64,000 nt of DNA from Neurospora crassa OR74A (taxonomy: Eukaryota > Ascomycota > Sordariomycetes > Sordariales > Sordariaceae): NCBI RefSeq assembly GCF_000182925.2, contig NC_026501.1, forward strand, positions 3,634,142-3,698,141, given 5' to 3'. The notes under the pieces were generated by a model. That model was given only the letters and a program-made list of their open reading frames with translations, made no database searches and was not told the DNA's origin. Positions 1-10,204 of the stretch are shown in pieces. The translations under genes were made by a program, and so were the position numbers. Position 1 is the stretch's first letter; each line of letters starts with the position of its first letter.

Positions 1-480
1 TAAAGATTAAAAAACAGTTATTGCTATATAATATATAATAGCAATTCGTAGGATTGGTCTAATAGCGTAGTAGCGGGAGTGAGGGCCCCTAAGCTATAAT
101 ATAGGCTACTCCAAAGGTACCCCTCCTCTACCTAGAAAGTGATTGTAATAAGAAGGCTATAGGTTTGAACTATATTATAATTAAAAAAATTTTTCCGATT
201 TTAAGGGTAGAATTCTTATTGAAGGGGGAGGGTAATATTATAGCCCGGCCTAACCGACCTATACCTAGGCATTTGCATTAGTAGTATAGTTGCTTGGATA
301 TAAATAATTTAATTGGTTATAAATTAGATAAGGAGTAGTCCGGGCGACCTAGGTCGGGAAGTATATCTTTTAGCCTAGCTGCTTATACAACTCTTTCCTT
401 TTATTTTATCCTTTAATTATAAATTCTATATTAAACGTTAATAACGCTACAGCCCTACCTCGTCCATTACATACCTTTAC
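1..480. repeat. AT-rich RIP-mutated sequence with a tRNA-like (SINE-like) stretch
   Basis: No open gene is visible. Bases about 50-175 read like a degraded tRNA-derived repeat: a GGTCTAATAGCGTAGTAGCG stretch resembling an A-box/D-arm near 55-75, and GGTTTGAAC at 162-170 resembling a B-box GGTTCGAAC in which C became T. The rest is TA-rich sequence typical of RIP-degraded repeats. The SINE reading is tentative because no target duplication was found. Confidence 0.3.
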
Positions 481-586
481 ACTACCTCTGTCTCCGTACC
501 CCCGCCCCACATAAAATGTGGGTCTCCTCGAACTTTAAACGGGTAGAGTAGAGTGCTTTTAGAGGTTGTAGGTCTAACTAAGACTA
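481..586 (+). mobile_element. Short MITE relic of the TAGTCTC (Mutator-like) family
   Basis: This matches the 126-bp MITE at 47,824-47,949: CCGTACCCCCGCCCCAC, then the palindrome CCACATAAAATGTGG, GGTCTCCTCGAACTTT, a G-rich block degraded to GGGTAGAGTAGAGTG, and a right end AAGACTA (TAGTCTT inverted). The left ~20 bp do not match and no 9-bp target duplication was found, so the left end is probably truncated or mutated. Internal sequence of the 0.9-kb relatives is absent. Confidence 0.6.
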
Positions 587-1332
587 GATTCTGCTAGTTA
601 GACCTTAAAACCTAAAACCTAGTACCTTAAGTTAATATAGTACCTCGTACACATCTCTACTAGGATTAGAAAGGCTAAATTTTGTAACTTGTAATTAGTA
701 GTAATTAACTAGTCCAAATAACCTATAGGGAGGAGAAGGTCAACTTAGTTATCTCTAATATATAATTCTCGCTGGACAGCAACTGAAATAGTAGACTTTG
801 AATAGAAAACTATAAAAAAAATAGAAAATAAATTAAAGAATAAAATAAAACAAATATATTATAATTGTAACACTTTAGTATATACTTTATTATTTAAACT
901 TTTTAGTACTAAACTTAATAGTAGTATATGTAACAGGTCTGCTAGAGTATTGTACAGCGAGTAGTCGTGTGTGGTTGAAATACTATATTTAATAAAGAGA
1001 GTAAGGGAAGACTGTACTAGAAGGGTGTAGTTGAAAGAAGGTTTTATAGTCGGGCGTACAGGCTAGGCAAATATGTGGATCCGACTAATTAGAAAGCGTA
1101 TATCCTTATTAATACAACCTATCCCGTCTTAGTAGACTTAGTAAGGCCGAGTCTTTAATCCTAGGCGCTAGCCCTATAATAGTATATAAATATACTTAAG
1201 TAATATAATAGTAGAATTAGTAGGTAAATGTATATCAAAGTTTCTTCTACTTATATATATACGTACTTATATATAACATCCTCTAAATACTTCCAAATTA
1301 CTAACTATAATTATTTTATATAAGTAATAATA

Positions 1333-2130
1333 ATCTTATTCTCCATACTATATAACTATAGAGCCGTATTACTATAGGGTTCTTCTTTAATTCTCTAGAG
1401 GGGAAAATTGTACAGCGTTAAGCGCCGCCGGATAAAAACCCTTAGTTCTATCTCAATTATAAATTTCTATACCGCTCCTACTTTGTTTATAACTATAATA
1501 ACTCTTACTTACTATTATAATAAACTAATTTCGTTTCTCCTACTGCTATACTATCCTAATACTAGAATAATAAGGATAATAGAAATAGGATTAAATTTAG
1601 AGCATTACCTTCTTCGCTACTTCTCTATTTTAACCCCTACTACTCCTTCCTCTACTCTCTTCCTACTTTTCTATCCTATTTTCCTATTTACCTCCCTATT
1701 TTTCTACCTCCTTTAACTATTTATAATTACCTCTACCCCGTCCCTTTATTTTCTACCCCGCGGATCTACCTCGATTTCTAACAATATAAGGACCCTCTCC
1801 CTTATTAATATAATTCCCCTATAATGCTCCTTCCTAATTTCTTCCCCCTTTCTTCCCTATTATAACTTCTTCTAAAATAATTTTCTTTAATTATTATTAC
1901 CCTAGCCCAATCGATTAAATTTCCAATATAGAAGTCTCCTCTTCCAATCCGTCCCTAAGTCCTACGTCTCCTATAGGCTTGGAGCCTATGACCCTCGCTC
2001 GCAACCTCCGTAATTTCTTTAGTAGCCGCGTCTCATAAAACTAGTACAACTTCCTTCCCTATCTTTTCCAATCCAATTTTATATAAGTAGTTATATAATT
2101 ACTCCTTATATATAAGATTGCCTATTAAGT
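1333..2130 (-). mobile_element. 3' fragment of the LINE (non-LTR) family
   Basis: The sequence from about 1,333 matches the 3' ends of the LINE copies at 10,333 and 19,668. Shared blocks include the CTTATTCnCCATACTA start, TAATTCTCTAGAGGGGAAAA near 1,388, and the CGCCGGATAAAAACCC stretch near 1,425. Similarity continues to about 2,100. The element is read on the minus strand. The fragment is heavily RIP-mutated with no usable ORF. The right limit is approximate. Confidence 0.6.
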
Positions 2131-2928
2131 TAATATATATGTATATATTTATTATTACCCTTTTTAAGGCCTTTAAGGACCTAATAACTATATTAACTAT
2201 CTTATAAGCCCCTAAATACCCATTTTAAAGGAGCTGAAAGTCTTATTCTCTAAATATTACTTTTTTATATATCTTTTTAAATAAATATAAAGTACTACCC
2301 CAAGTTATATATATAAATAAAGGAACTAACTACAATTCTAGTTTTTAAACATACTTTAACCCTTAAAATCTAATTTACTACTTATTACTAAAAGTTTAAA
2401 GAGGGAAGATTTACACTTTCATAGAGTAAGTTTATTAAAGGTTATCAATAAAAGCTAATATAAGGGCATAGAGACTAAGTATATAAGAGTATTATAACTA
2501 TTTAAACGTATATATATATAGTATAATATAAAATATAAGGGCTATTGTAAGTAGTAAAGTGAATTAATATAACTAAAGTTAGTAATATATATATAGTATG
2601 TTTTTTAAATAATATATATAATTTAGGATAGAAGTTTATATATATTTGGAGATACATATACACTAGCAGACACATACTAAGACTTTTTATTTTCCTAATA
2701 TAGAAATTTCAAGGGGTTTTTAGAGTACTAGCCTACTTACAAAGTCCTAAGAGACCTCGAAAAAGATATTCCAAAAAGTATATATTATACTAAAATAGTA
2801 GGCTATTTTCTATACATTCAAGTACTTATGTAAACTCCTTACTAAATAATTGCAGCAGCTATTTTCTAAGCATTTAGAGGGTTTTATACAGCATCAGGTG
2901 TATGCACTTTCAGGGGAAATTACTGTAC
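2131..2928. repeat. Unassigned AT-rich repeat relic
   Basis: TA-rich sequence without a convincing ORF in any frame. Its composition matches the neighbouring RIP-mutated retroelements. It ends at the ACTAGAGGT target duplication (2,929-2,937) of the next element. Confidence 0.4.
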
Positions 2929-2937
2929 ACTAGAGGT

Positions 2938-3857
2938 TAGTTTCTATTACATTAACCTCCAACGACAAGTTTCAGCGGACCTGCCCCACAATTATGTGGG
3001 TCTCCTCTCCTCGAACTTTTGTAAGAGGAGGTCTGTTACGGTTTTGCGCTAAAACGCCGTCGGCTGTAGAAACTCCTATATAAACTCCAAATTTTCTTTT
3101 TATATTTTCCCTTATAATAAAATAAGGAAAAATAGTAAAAATAAGAATAAGGTATCCGGAGGATGATCTTTTTAAGCTCTTTTTAAAAAAATTCTTTTTT
3201 TTAAGCTCGGACCACCCTTTATAATAATGCAACCTTAAAAGTAAACCTTCGTCGGTTGCAATTGCTTTTAAGGTTTTGGACACTCCTTATTTTTTACCCT
3301 ATTATTAGTTATATAGTTGAAAAAATTATATAGTGAGAATGGCCTCGGTGAGACGGTTCTAATGGTACCATTTTTATAATGCACGGACCACCCGTTGAAG
3401 TAATGCAACTTCGAGGGGGTAGTATTCCATTTTTCTACTTTTAGATTTCTTTTATTTTTAGCCCTAATCTTATTATAATATATAAAATATCTATATAGGG
3501 AGGATGGTCTCGATGAGCCGGTTTTAATGGTATTATTCTTATAAAGCACAGACTACCCGTTAAAGTAATATAGCCTTGAGGGGGTAAAAGTCTAAAAGTT
3601 CAAAGCCTTGTATTTCGACGATTTCTAATCGTATAAGGAAATTAAGACTACTATTAGAATCAAAATAAACAATTCTATATAGAAGTTATTTTTCATCATT
3701 TTTATTAATTTTGCTAGATTTATTATATATATTAATGCTTGGTTATTCTTCTGTAGCCAACGGCTAAAATACCCAAAACCCGCTCAGACCTGCTACCGCA
3801 AAAACGGGTGGGGTGGGGTGGTTTTGGAGGTGAGTGGGTTATTGAGAACTGAGACTA
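2938..3857 (+). mobile_element. Non-autonomous Mutator-like element, long form, copy 1
   Basis: The element starts TAGTTTC (TAGTCTC in the other copies) and ends GAGACTA. It is flanked by a perfect 9-bp direct repeat ACTAGAGGT at 2,929-2,937 and 3,858-3,866. Nine-bp duplications are typical of the Mutator superfamily. Inside, from left to right: a subterminal palindrome CCACAATTATGTGG, three imperfect tandem units (about 3,155, 3,337 and 3,505) built around GGATGGTCTCGATGAG and CGGACCACCCGTTGAAGTAA, and a G-rich motif GGGTGGGGTGGGGTGG at 3,806-3,821. There is no transposase ORF; the open frames at 2,972-3,549 have no recognisable motifs. Copies 2 (7,439-8,344, inverted) and 3 (51,079-51,997) share this layout. 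Confidence 0.9.
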
Positions 3858-3866
3858 ACTAGAGGT

Positions 3867-4327
3867 AATGTTTCCACACCCGCCGTCCCGTGAAGAGCCT
3901 CGTCCCCGGCCCGGGCCCCCGGTCTTCAACCTAACTTAACTTGCATACACCAAATGCAATCAGCAATTCATGAGGCTATCGGCAGCATCTCATCAGGGCT
4001 CAATGAAAGATGACGACAAGGGACACTGAGACACCAGTTAGAGAACGCCGCGTGAGTTGAACGGTAGATTCGCTCATGATCTGACAGCCTGGCGGTCTCA
4101 CAGCCGGTTTGTCTATTTCCCGCATGACTATCCCTACATTCGTAGCTTCCACGTACCAAGCGAGTCATCATCGAACAGTTTTTGAGCCTACCTCTTTACC
4201 TTCCCACAACCGAAATTTACCGCTCACTACCCCACATTACCGCATAATCTCACTGCATACGACGAAGTGTTGATCTTACCACTGGAGTGCCCTTCCACAC
4301 GTGGTACCTTGTTGTTAGCGCCTGCGG
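3867..4327. other. Upstream region of the AATase-like gene, balanced GC
   Basis: This stretch switches abruptly to balanced base composition immediately after the MITE target duplication. It contains no convincing gene and presumably holds the promoter of the gene starting at 4,328. No TATA box stands out. Confidence 0.4.
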
Positions 4328-6175
4328 ATGACGAGCATCCCTCAGCCGATCCGGCCACTTGGGCCGTGGTATGTCTTCAATCTATCTCAACCCATCCATA
4401 CCTCTTCCGCCTCCTCTGCCAGCACATCTACCTATTCCGCTTGCCCTCATTCCGTCGGTCTCTGGTGGTGGCCAGGGCAACTCCGCGTAAGGATGTGGAA
4501 GGTCCTCCATCATCGGATGGCCTTTCAGCCCTGTGCTTCCGTCTGTATGCACTGCGCCGTCTCAACCACCTCCGTCCGCTCCCTGCATTGGCCAGTCCTG
4601 CTTCCTGAACCCCAGCCCCCTACCAGTCTCCCAACCGGTTGTTCACCCCTTCCCCTCTTGACAAGCTCACCCCAAGGCTAATCGTTACGGTTATATTCCG
4701 GTGCTGTTCTCAGTGAAGTGTATTCGTCCTCAAGGCACGCGTTGGGCTTCTATCGGTGCCTGGCCAACACTTGTCGCTATGCTGTTCCATGGTCTGTCCT
4801 CCAAGGCAAGAGTGTTCCCGACGTATTGGAGGCTGCAGTCGCAAATCTGGTCCTCCGGTTGCCCCGGTTGAGTGTGGCAATCACTGGCGATGAAGCATCT
4901 CGCCCTTACTTTGCCTCGGTGTCCTCTCTGGATCTTTCTTACCACTTGGAATGTGTGGAGCTGCGTGCCGAACTTGATTTTCATGCTCGCGACTCACACC
5001 TACTCCATATGTTAGAAGCCCAACACAACCAGTTGTGGCCTGACGTCGAGTTCCGACCGCCCTGGAAGGTGCTTGCTGTTTATAATCCTCGGCCGTCACA
5101 ACTTGAGGACAGGCTGATACTCGATATTGTGCTTGCCATCCACCACTCTCTCGCTGATGGAAGGAGCACAGCCATTTTTCAGGCCAGTCTCTTGGACGAA
5201 TTGAACAAGCCACCCGTCCGCCCCTCGTGCCTAGAGGACCACGTTTTACGGATGCTCAGCAAGCCTCATGGGCACATTTCGCCACCTCAGGAAGAGCTCG
5301 TCAAATTCACCACGTCTTGGAGGTTCCTCGCCGGCACGTTGTGGAACGAATTCGTCTCAGGCTGGCTCTGCAAACCAGCGACCGACCTTCCTTGGGCGAG
5401 CGCACCGATCAAGCCTGACCCTTACCAAACCAGACTCCGTCTGGTTACCATCCCTGCAAAAGCTGTGTCACAGCTTCTTGCCAATTGCAGGGCGAATGGC
5501 ACCACACTCACCCCTTTACTTCATGTGCTAATTCTCACATCTCTGGCTCGACGCTTAACAGCAGAGGCAGCCACGTCATTTCAGAGCTGCACTCCTGTAG
5601 ACTTGCGCCCCTTTATTCAATCTGGATCTCATGTGGCTGATCCCGCCGAAGTCTTTGGAGTACTGGTCACTTCGGCGTCGCATAGTTTCAACTCTTCTCG
5701 TGTCTCGGGGCTGCGGGAGCAAGGAAGCGGAGAGAAGATTTGGAGCCTTGCTCAAACCTTGCGTCAGGAACTCAAGGACCGGGTCGAGACCATTCCTCAA
5801 GATGACATGGTAAGTATGCTTCGCTGGATTGCCAACTGGCGCAGTTTCTGGCTCAACAAGGTGAACAAGCCGCGAGAGCACACATTCGAAGTGTCCAACA
5901 TTGGATCGCTGCATGGCAGTCCGGGAAACACTGCCAATGCAGACGGAGAAACCGGTTCAAAGTGGCAGATAGTACGGTCTGTAATGTCGCAGTGCGCCAT
6001 AGTCGCGGGGCCGGCTCTCTGTGCTAGCGTTTCGGGTGTTGTAGGGGGTCCCATAAGCATTGCGCTAAGTTGGCAGGAAGGTATCATCGAGTCAGAACTC
6101 GTGGAAGGTGTAGCACACGACTTGCAGCTCTGGTTGAACCAAGGCGGTCCAGTGCATGGTCAAAGGTTGCCGTAA
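4328..6175 (+). CDS. Alcohol O-acetyltransferase-like protein (AATase family), two exons
   Basis: Predicted acyltransferase of the fungal alcohol acetyltransferase family (Pfam AATase), which transfers acetyl from acetyl-CoA to alcohols or secondary metabolites. Exons 4,328-4,368 and 4,714-6,175 give 500 residues, close to the usual size. The large exon has no suitable ATG at its start. A short first exon beginning ATGACGAGC, ending at a GTATGT donor, joins in frame across a 345-bp intron (branch GCTAAT at 4,678, acceptor CTCAG). The joined N-terminus reads IRPLGPCEVYSSSRHALGFY, as expected for the family. The catalytic HHxxxDG motif is present as HHSLADG (about residues 157-163), and PVDLRPF lies further on. 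No signal peptide or membrane segment is seen. The gene stands alone between transposons, so its substrate cannot be inferred. All hallmarks look intact. Confidence 0.85.
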
Positions 6176-6576
6176 TGTGCGCTGACACGGAAGTTGGTGT
6201 CGTGGAAACGAGGTCTTGCCGATCAGCAGCTGGGAGGTGGTGGTTAACTTGTATAAGCAGGCTCTTTTCTGTAACAGAAGTCTTCTAAGCCTTTGTGCTC
6301 TCCGTGTAGACCTTCCGGACACCATAGAAGAGTCAGTGGCTGTACTTGAGCTAATGGCGTTACTTTACTTGTTAGAATGGTACATGCAATCTAGTGCTGT
6401 GCTTGTCTATTAATTTGATAGCCAAGTTCCCACTCCTAGCATACTAGAGGAGCTGTCTTCCGATTTCTCCTAAACCTTTCAAGGACCGAATGAATGGTTT
6501 ACCTAGGTATCAGGATCCGAGAGGCGTCAACAAGATTACGGCGTGTTTCAACTTGGAAAAAGAATAATACCTGGAC
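6176..6576. other. 3' flank of the AATase-like gene
   Basis: Balanced-GC sequence without a supported gene. It probably contains the 3' UTR and terminator of the preceding gene. Confidence 0.4.
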
Positions 6577-6896
6577 TACCGCAAAGACTCGAAGCATAGC
6601 TTTTCAACTTCCAGGAAAACCAAGCAGGGTCTGTAAGCACACTGCAATATTTATGCCCACTTAAGATTTCTATGCAAGATGGTGACTCTGAATGTCCACA
6701 CCCTCCAGCTCCCTTGAAGAAATAGGTGGGAAAAGGTAGAGCTCTAGAGGAATCTAATTTACAGTGCTTTGGGATAGGAACACGTCTCCCCCACTCTTTT
6801 TTGAAGGCATAAAATCCACAGAATCGGGCATATGTATGTCTAATTATGCCTGATTTCCCTGGAAGTCGAAAAGCTATGCCCCGAGTCTTTGCGGTA
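6577..6896. mobile_element. Small MITE with ~50-bp inverted repeats and TA ends
   Basis: Arms at about 6,577-6,626 and 6,847-6,896 are inverted repeats. The core 35 bp (left arm GCAAAGACTCGAAGCATAGC onward) match in about 32 positions, and three differences are C/T or A/G transitions. Both ends read TACCGCAAAG / CTTTGCGGTA, consistent with a TA target duplication as in Tc1/mariner-derived MITEs. The spacer is about 220 bp. The minus-strand open frame across it (6,548-6,952) is best explained by the repeat, not by a gene. Confidence 0.6.
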
Positions 6897-7429
6897 TTCA
6901 CACCTTGAAAACGCCTTGGGAAGTTGTTTTGGGGTCTCAAGCTGATGATCAAACTAGGTAGTTAGCTGGTGCGCGTCTGGCGAGTCCCAAAAAGAGGGGG
7001 CCGTGGCACGGGTACTTATCGAACTGTACATATGCTAATACACTACAGAGGGGAGAAAGAGTTGTGCATAGAGCCCTAACCCTCATTCACTTTACTACGA
7101 CCAGTTCGGACCATGATACATAGTAGATGTCAATGCAATAGGTAGCCACCTTCTTATCTTGGGGACGAGCTATGTACTGTACATAGTTGCTAGGTGAGAA
7201 GCTTGACACGCCCGGGGTACAATGCTGCATGAAATCAACTGTGATGATATGAAGCGTTAACGGCTTTTTGGTAGTTCTAGTAGTCGCTTCATATCTGTCG
7301 AATGTGCATTTGTTCTAACCACTTCTAGGTGGTCCACACTATGTACGCAGTACAGTCAACCCCCCTGTTCTAGCAACCCCCAGTACGAGCAACCCCCCCT
7401 GTAGCAGCAACAGCATCACGGAAAACTAC
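6897..7429. other. Non-coding island edge with a perfect hairpin and CAACCCCC runs
   Basis: No gene is supported. GATATGAAGCG (7,246-7,256) and CGCTTCATATC (7,285-7,295) form a perfect 11-bp stem with a 28-base loop. Around 7,360-7,400 the block CAACCCCC occurs three times at about 20-bp spacing. The sequence ends at the CCTTTTTAT target duplication of the next element. Confidence 0.5.
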
Positions 7430-7438
7430 CCTTTTTAT

Positions 7439-8344
7439 TAGTCTCAGTCAGACCCACTAACCTCCAAAACCACCCCACCCCACCCGTTTCTGCGGTAGCA
7501 GGTCTGAGCCAATTTTGAGTATTTCGGCCGTCAGCCGCTGTAGAAGAACAATTATATATTATTATATATTATAAATTCAGCAAAATTAGTAAAAATCAAT
7601 AAGAAATATTTCTAAATAGAACGTTTTATTCTGATTCTAATGGTAGTCTTGGTTTCTCCTTATAATAAGAAATCGTTGAGATGCAAGGCTTTGAACTTTT
7701 AGACTTTTACCCCCTCAAGGCTGCATTACCTTAAGAAGTGGTTCGAGCTCTATAAAAGTAGTACCATTAGAACCGTCTCATCAAGGCCATCCTCCCCATA
7801 TAGATTTTTCATTCAATATATCAATATAAAGGTTGAAAATAAAAGAAACTTAAAAGTGGAAAAATAAAATACTACCCCCTCGAGGTTGCATTACTTTAAC
7901 GGGTGGTCTGAGCTTTAAGAAAATAGTACCTTTAGAACCGTCTCGTTGAGGCCATCCTCAGCATATATTTTTTATAGCTATACGACTACTAATAAGGTTT
8001 AAAATAAGGAATGTCCAAAATCTTTAAAGCTACTGCTCTTAACGAAGGCTTACCTTTGAGGTTGTATTATTATAATAGGTAGTCCGAACTTTATAAAAAT
8101 AGTATATTAAGAAAGAGTTTGAAAAACCTATCCTCCGAATATATTATTTATAATTCTACTATTTTTATTTAATTTATTATAAAGGTATATATAAAAAGTA
8201 AAAGCTCTAGTTTATATAGGATCCACAGCGCTTGACGGCCAAAATGCTCAAAATTGACACAGACCTCCTCTTACAAAGTTCGAGGAGACCTACATTTTAT
8301 GTGGGGCGGGGGAACAGAGGTAGATAGGGTCTATTTAGAGACTA
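7439..8344 (-). mobile_element. Non-autonomous Mutator-like element, long form, copy 2 (inverted)
   Basis: Inverted relative to copy 1. It begins TAGTCTC (7,439), ends GAGACTA (8,344), and is flanked by a perfect 9-bp duplication CCTTTTTAT at 7,430-7,438 and 8,345-8,353. Its G-rich motif is on the minus strand at 7,470-7,485. The three internal units appear in reverse order (about 7,705-7,800, 7,870-7,965 and 8,045-8,140). The subterminal palindrome is near 8,291-8,305. It is the most diverged of the three long copies and has no coding capacity. Its target duplication differs from that of copy 1, so the two copies flanking the AATase gene inserted independently. Confidence 0.9.
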
Positions 8345-8353
8345 CCTTTTTAT

Positions 8354-8832
8354 AAGGGTAAGCGCAAACTTGCAAATAGCAATACCGGATATAGAAGATT
8401 TACTAGTAATTTGTATAGTGAATTGGGAAAAGGGGGTCTACTATAGGGTGGAATTGTCTTAGTACGCTAGTTTTAGTATATTTTTTTGGGTAGGTTTAAC
8501 GGAAAGTAGTCTGTGTATAATACTACTTCCAACAAACCCCCCTATTCCAACAACATCTTTAGCCAAATTTTTAGTATTGTTAAAATAGGGGGTTTGATTG
8601 TATATAGTTGGGCGGCCCAGTGTTTTAGCCGTCTTAGCGTTCTAAGCTCTAGGTTCCACTTTAAGGGCTGCTTCTATATTGAGAGGCGGGTTATATTTAG
8701 ACTATACCTTCTCTTTATATTTAGACTACCTAACCGCTTTAGGTGAGGCTTCCTAGCTTTTAACTACTATATAAAAATAAGAAAGGGAATAAAAATCTTT
8801 ATAGGAACTACAGACCTCTTACAAACTTTAAG
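8354..8832. repeat. AT-rich segment between two insertions
   Basis: RIP-like, TA-rich sequence between the MITE and the LTR retrotransposon. An open frame at 8,513-8,746 shows no recognisable domain and is not called as a gene. Confidence 0.35.
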
Positions 8833-8838
8833 GTAACT

Positions 8839-9071
8839 TGTTATAGGGCTAGATTATATACCCTATACTAGGCTATAGTACAGTAAATTACGTGCTCTGT
8901 ACCTTACTATAGCACTAGTGCTGGCTCGGGTATTGAGGCTCTATGTAACCTACTCTACCGGACTATACAACCCTACCTATAAGCTTAAGCTAGCGTATAC
9001 TCTCCTCTTACTTCCTTTATATAATAACGAATATCGTAGTTTACCCCTAACGGTACCTTTGCCTTATAATA
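8839..9071 (+). repeat. 5' LTR of the gypsy element
   Basis: 233 bp, starting TGTTATAGGG and ending CTTATAATA. It aligns along its length with 29,529-29,761; differences are mostly C/T and G/A transitions. The terminal CA has become TA. The preceding six bases are the GTAACT target duplication. Confidence 0.88.
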
Positions 9072-9988
9072 GTTTGTTATACCTTTAAGATTGCATTACG
9101 TACGTATAATAGGTAACTATTATTATAGTTAATGGGCTAGTAATTAATTAAATTTAAAGTCTAGCCCTTGTAGGATAAAAGAATAATACTATAAATGGTT
9201 TTGATAAGTATCGCAGCTATTAAACGAATTTAACTATTATAATTACCAGTTAAGGCCGTTTTAATTACTTTAAGAATAATAATAATATTAAATTAATTAT
9301 TAATAATTATATTAATATAGAAATTAAGTCCCTAATTTTTAATATTTATTCTAGCCTCCTAAGTAAAACTTCTATTGTCAATTAAGTAACGGCTTTTAAC
9401 CCTAATATAGTAGAAGACTAACCTATCCCTACCGAGTAAGGCTCGTAGGTTCCCCCCCCCAACTATATATTAGGTTTTAACTTTTATAGTTTAAATTTTA
9501 TATTTTTAGGAATTAGTATTTAACCGGCCCCCTCTAACAAATTAATTACCGATAACGAACTAGCGATATTTATTATACGCTTCAATGGTAATAATTAATA
9601 TTGTTGGGTTTTCTAAGCCTATTTTTATAATAAGCTTTAGGCTACTAATCCCGTCTATATATACCCTATTATTTTTGAATAATATACTACTAATTTAGTA
9701 CTACTCCTAGTCTTCGGTACTATTATTAATACTATTATTGAAGCGTTTAATTAGGTTAGAAATAGCTATTATTAGGATATATTCTGGAAGGAGGTAAATG
9801 AACGAATTTATATTTAAACTAATAGAAATCTTTAGAACGAAACTATTTATTGGAGAAACGAAGTTAAGAATTGGTTTAATAAGTTTAAAGTGTAGGAAAT
9901 TTTATATATTAATTATAATATTAAAATAATAAAGCTTTTTAATAAGAACGCTATTTTTAAAGTTTAGGTCTATTTATTATAGGATAAA

Positions 9989-10204
9989 ATGATTAACTTC
10001 GAAATAGTTAATAATAGTTTTAATGCTATAATTAAGGACTTAAATTCTACTACTTCGAATAATTTAGGTAATAGCGGCGGAGGAAATTTTAGTAGTAGAA
10101 GAAATTTCGGTAATAGAGGAGGCGGTGGTATATTAAGCGGCCCTAGCACTTTAAACTATATTGAACCTACTAATAGTATAAGATATTATATATTTACTAA
10201 CTAA
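9989..10204 (+). pseudogene. Gag-like remnant with a Gly-rich segment
   Basis: A 71-codon open stretch with a Gly/Arg/Asn-rich segment (GGGNFSSRRNFGNRGGGG), resembling the basic nucleic-acid-binding region of a gag protein. It lies between the 5' LTR and the first nested LINE. The surrounding frame is full of RIP-type stops, so this is a fragment of the gypsy gag, not a gene. Confidence 0.4.

Noticed and set aside
6548-6952. 134-codon open frame on the minus strand
   Set aside because: Covers the inverted arms of the TA-ended MITE and has no domain; explained by the repeat.
2938-8344. A composite transposon carrying the AATase gene between inverted MITE copies
   Set aside because: Each MITE has its own distinct 9-bp target duplication, so they inserted independently; no duplication spans the whole unit.
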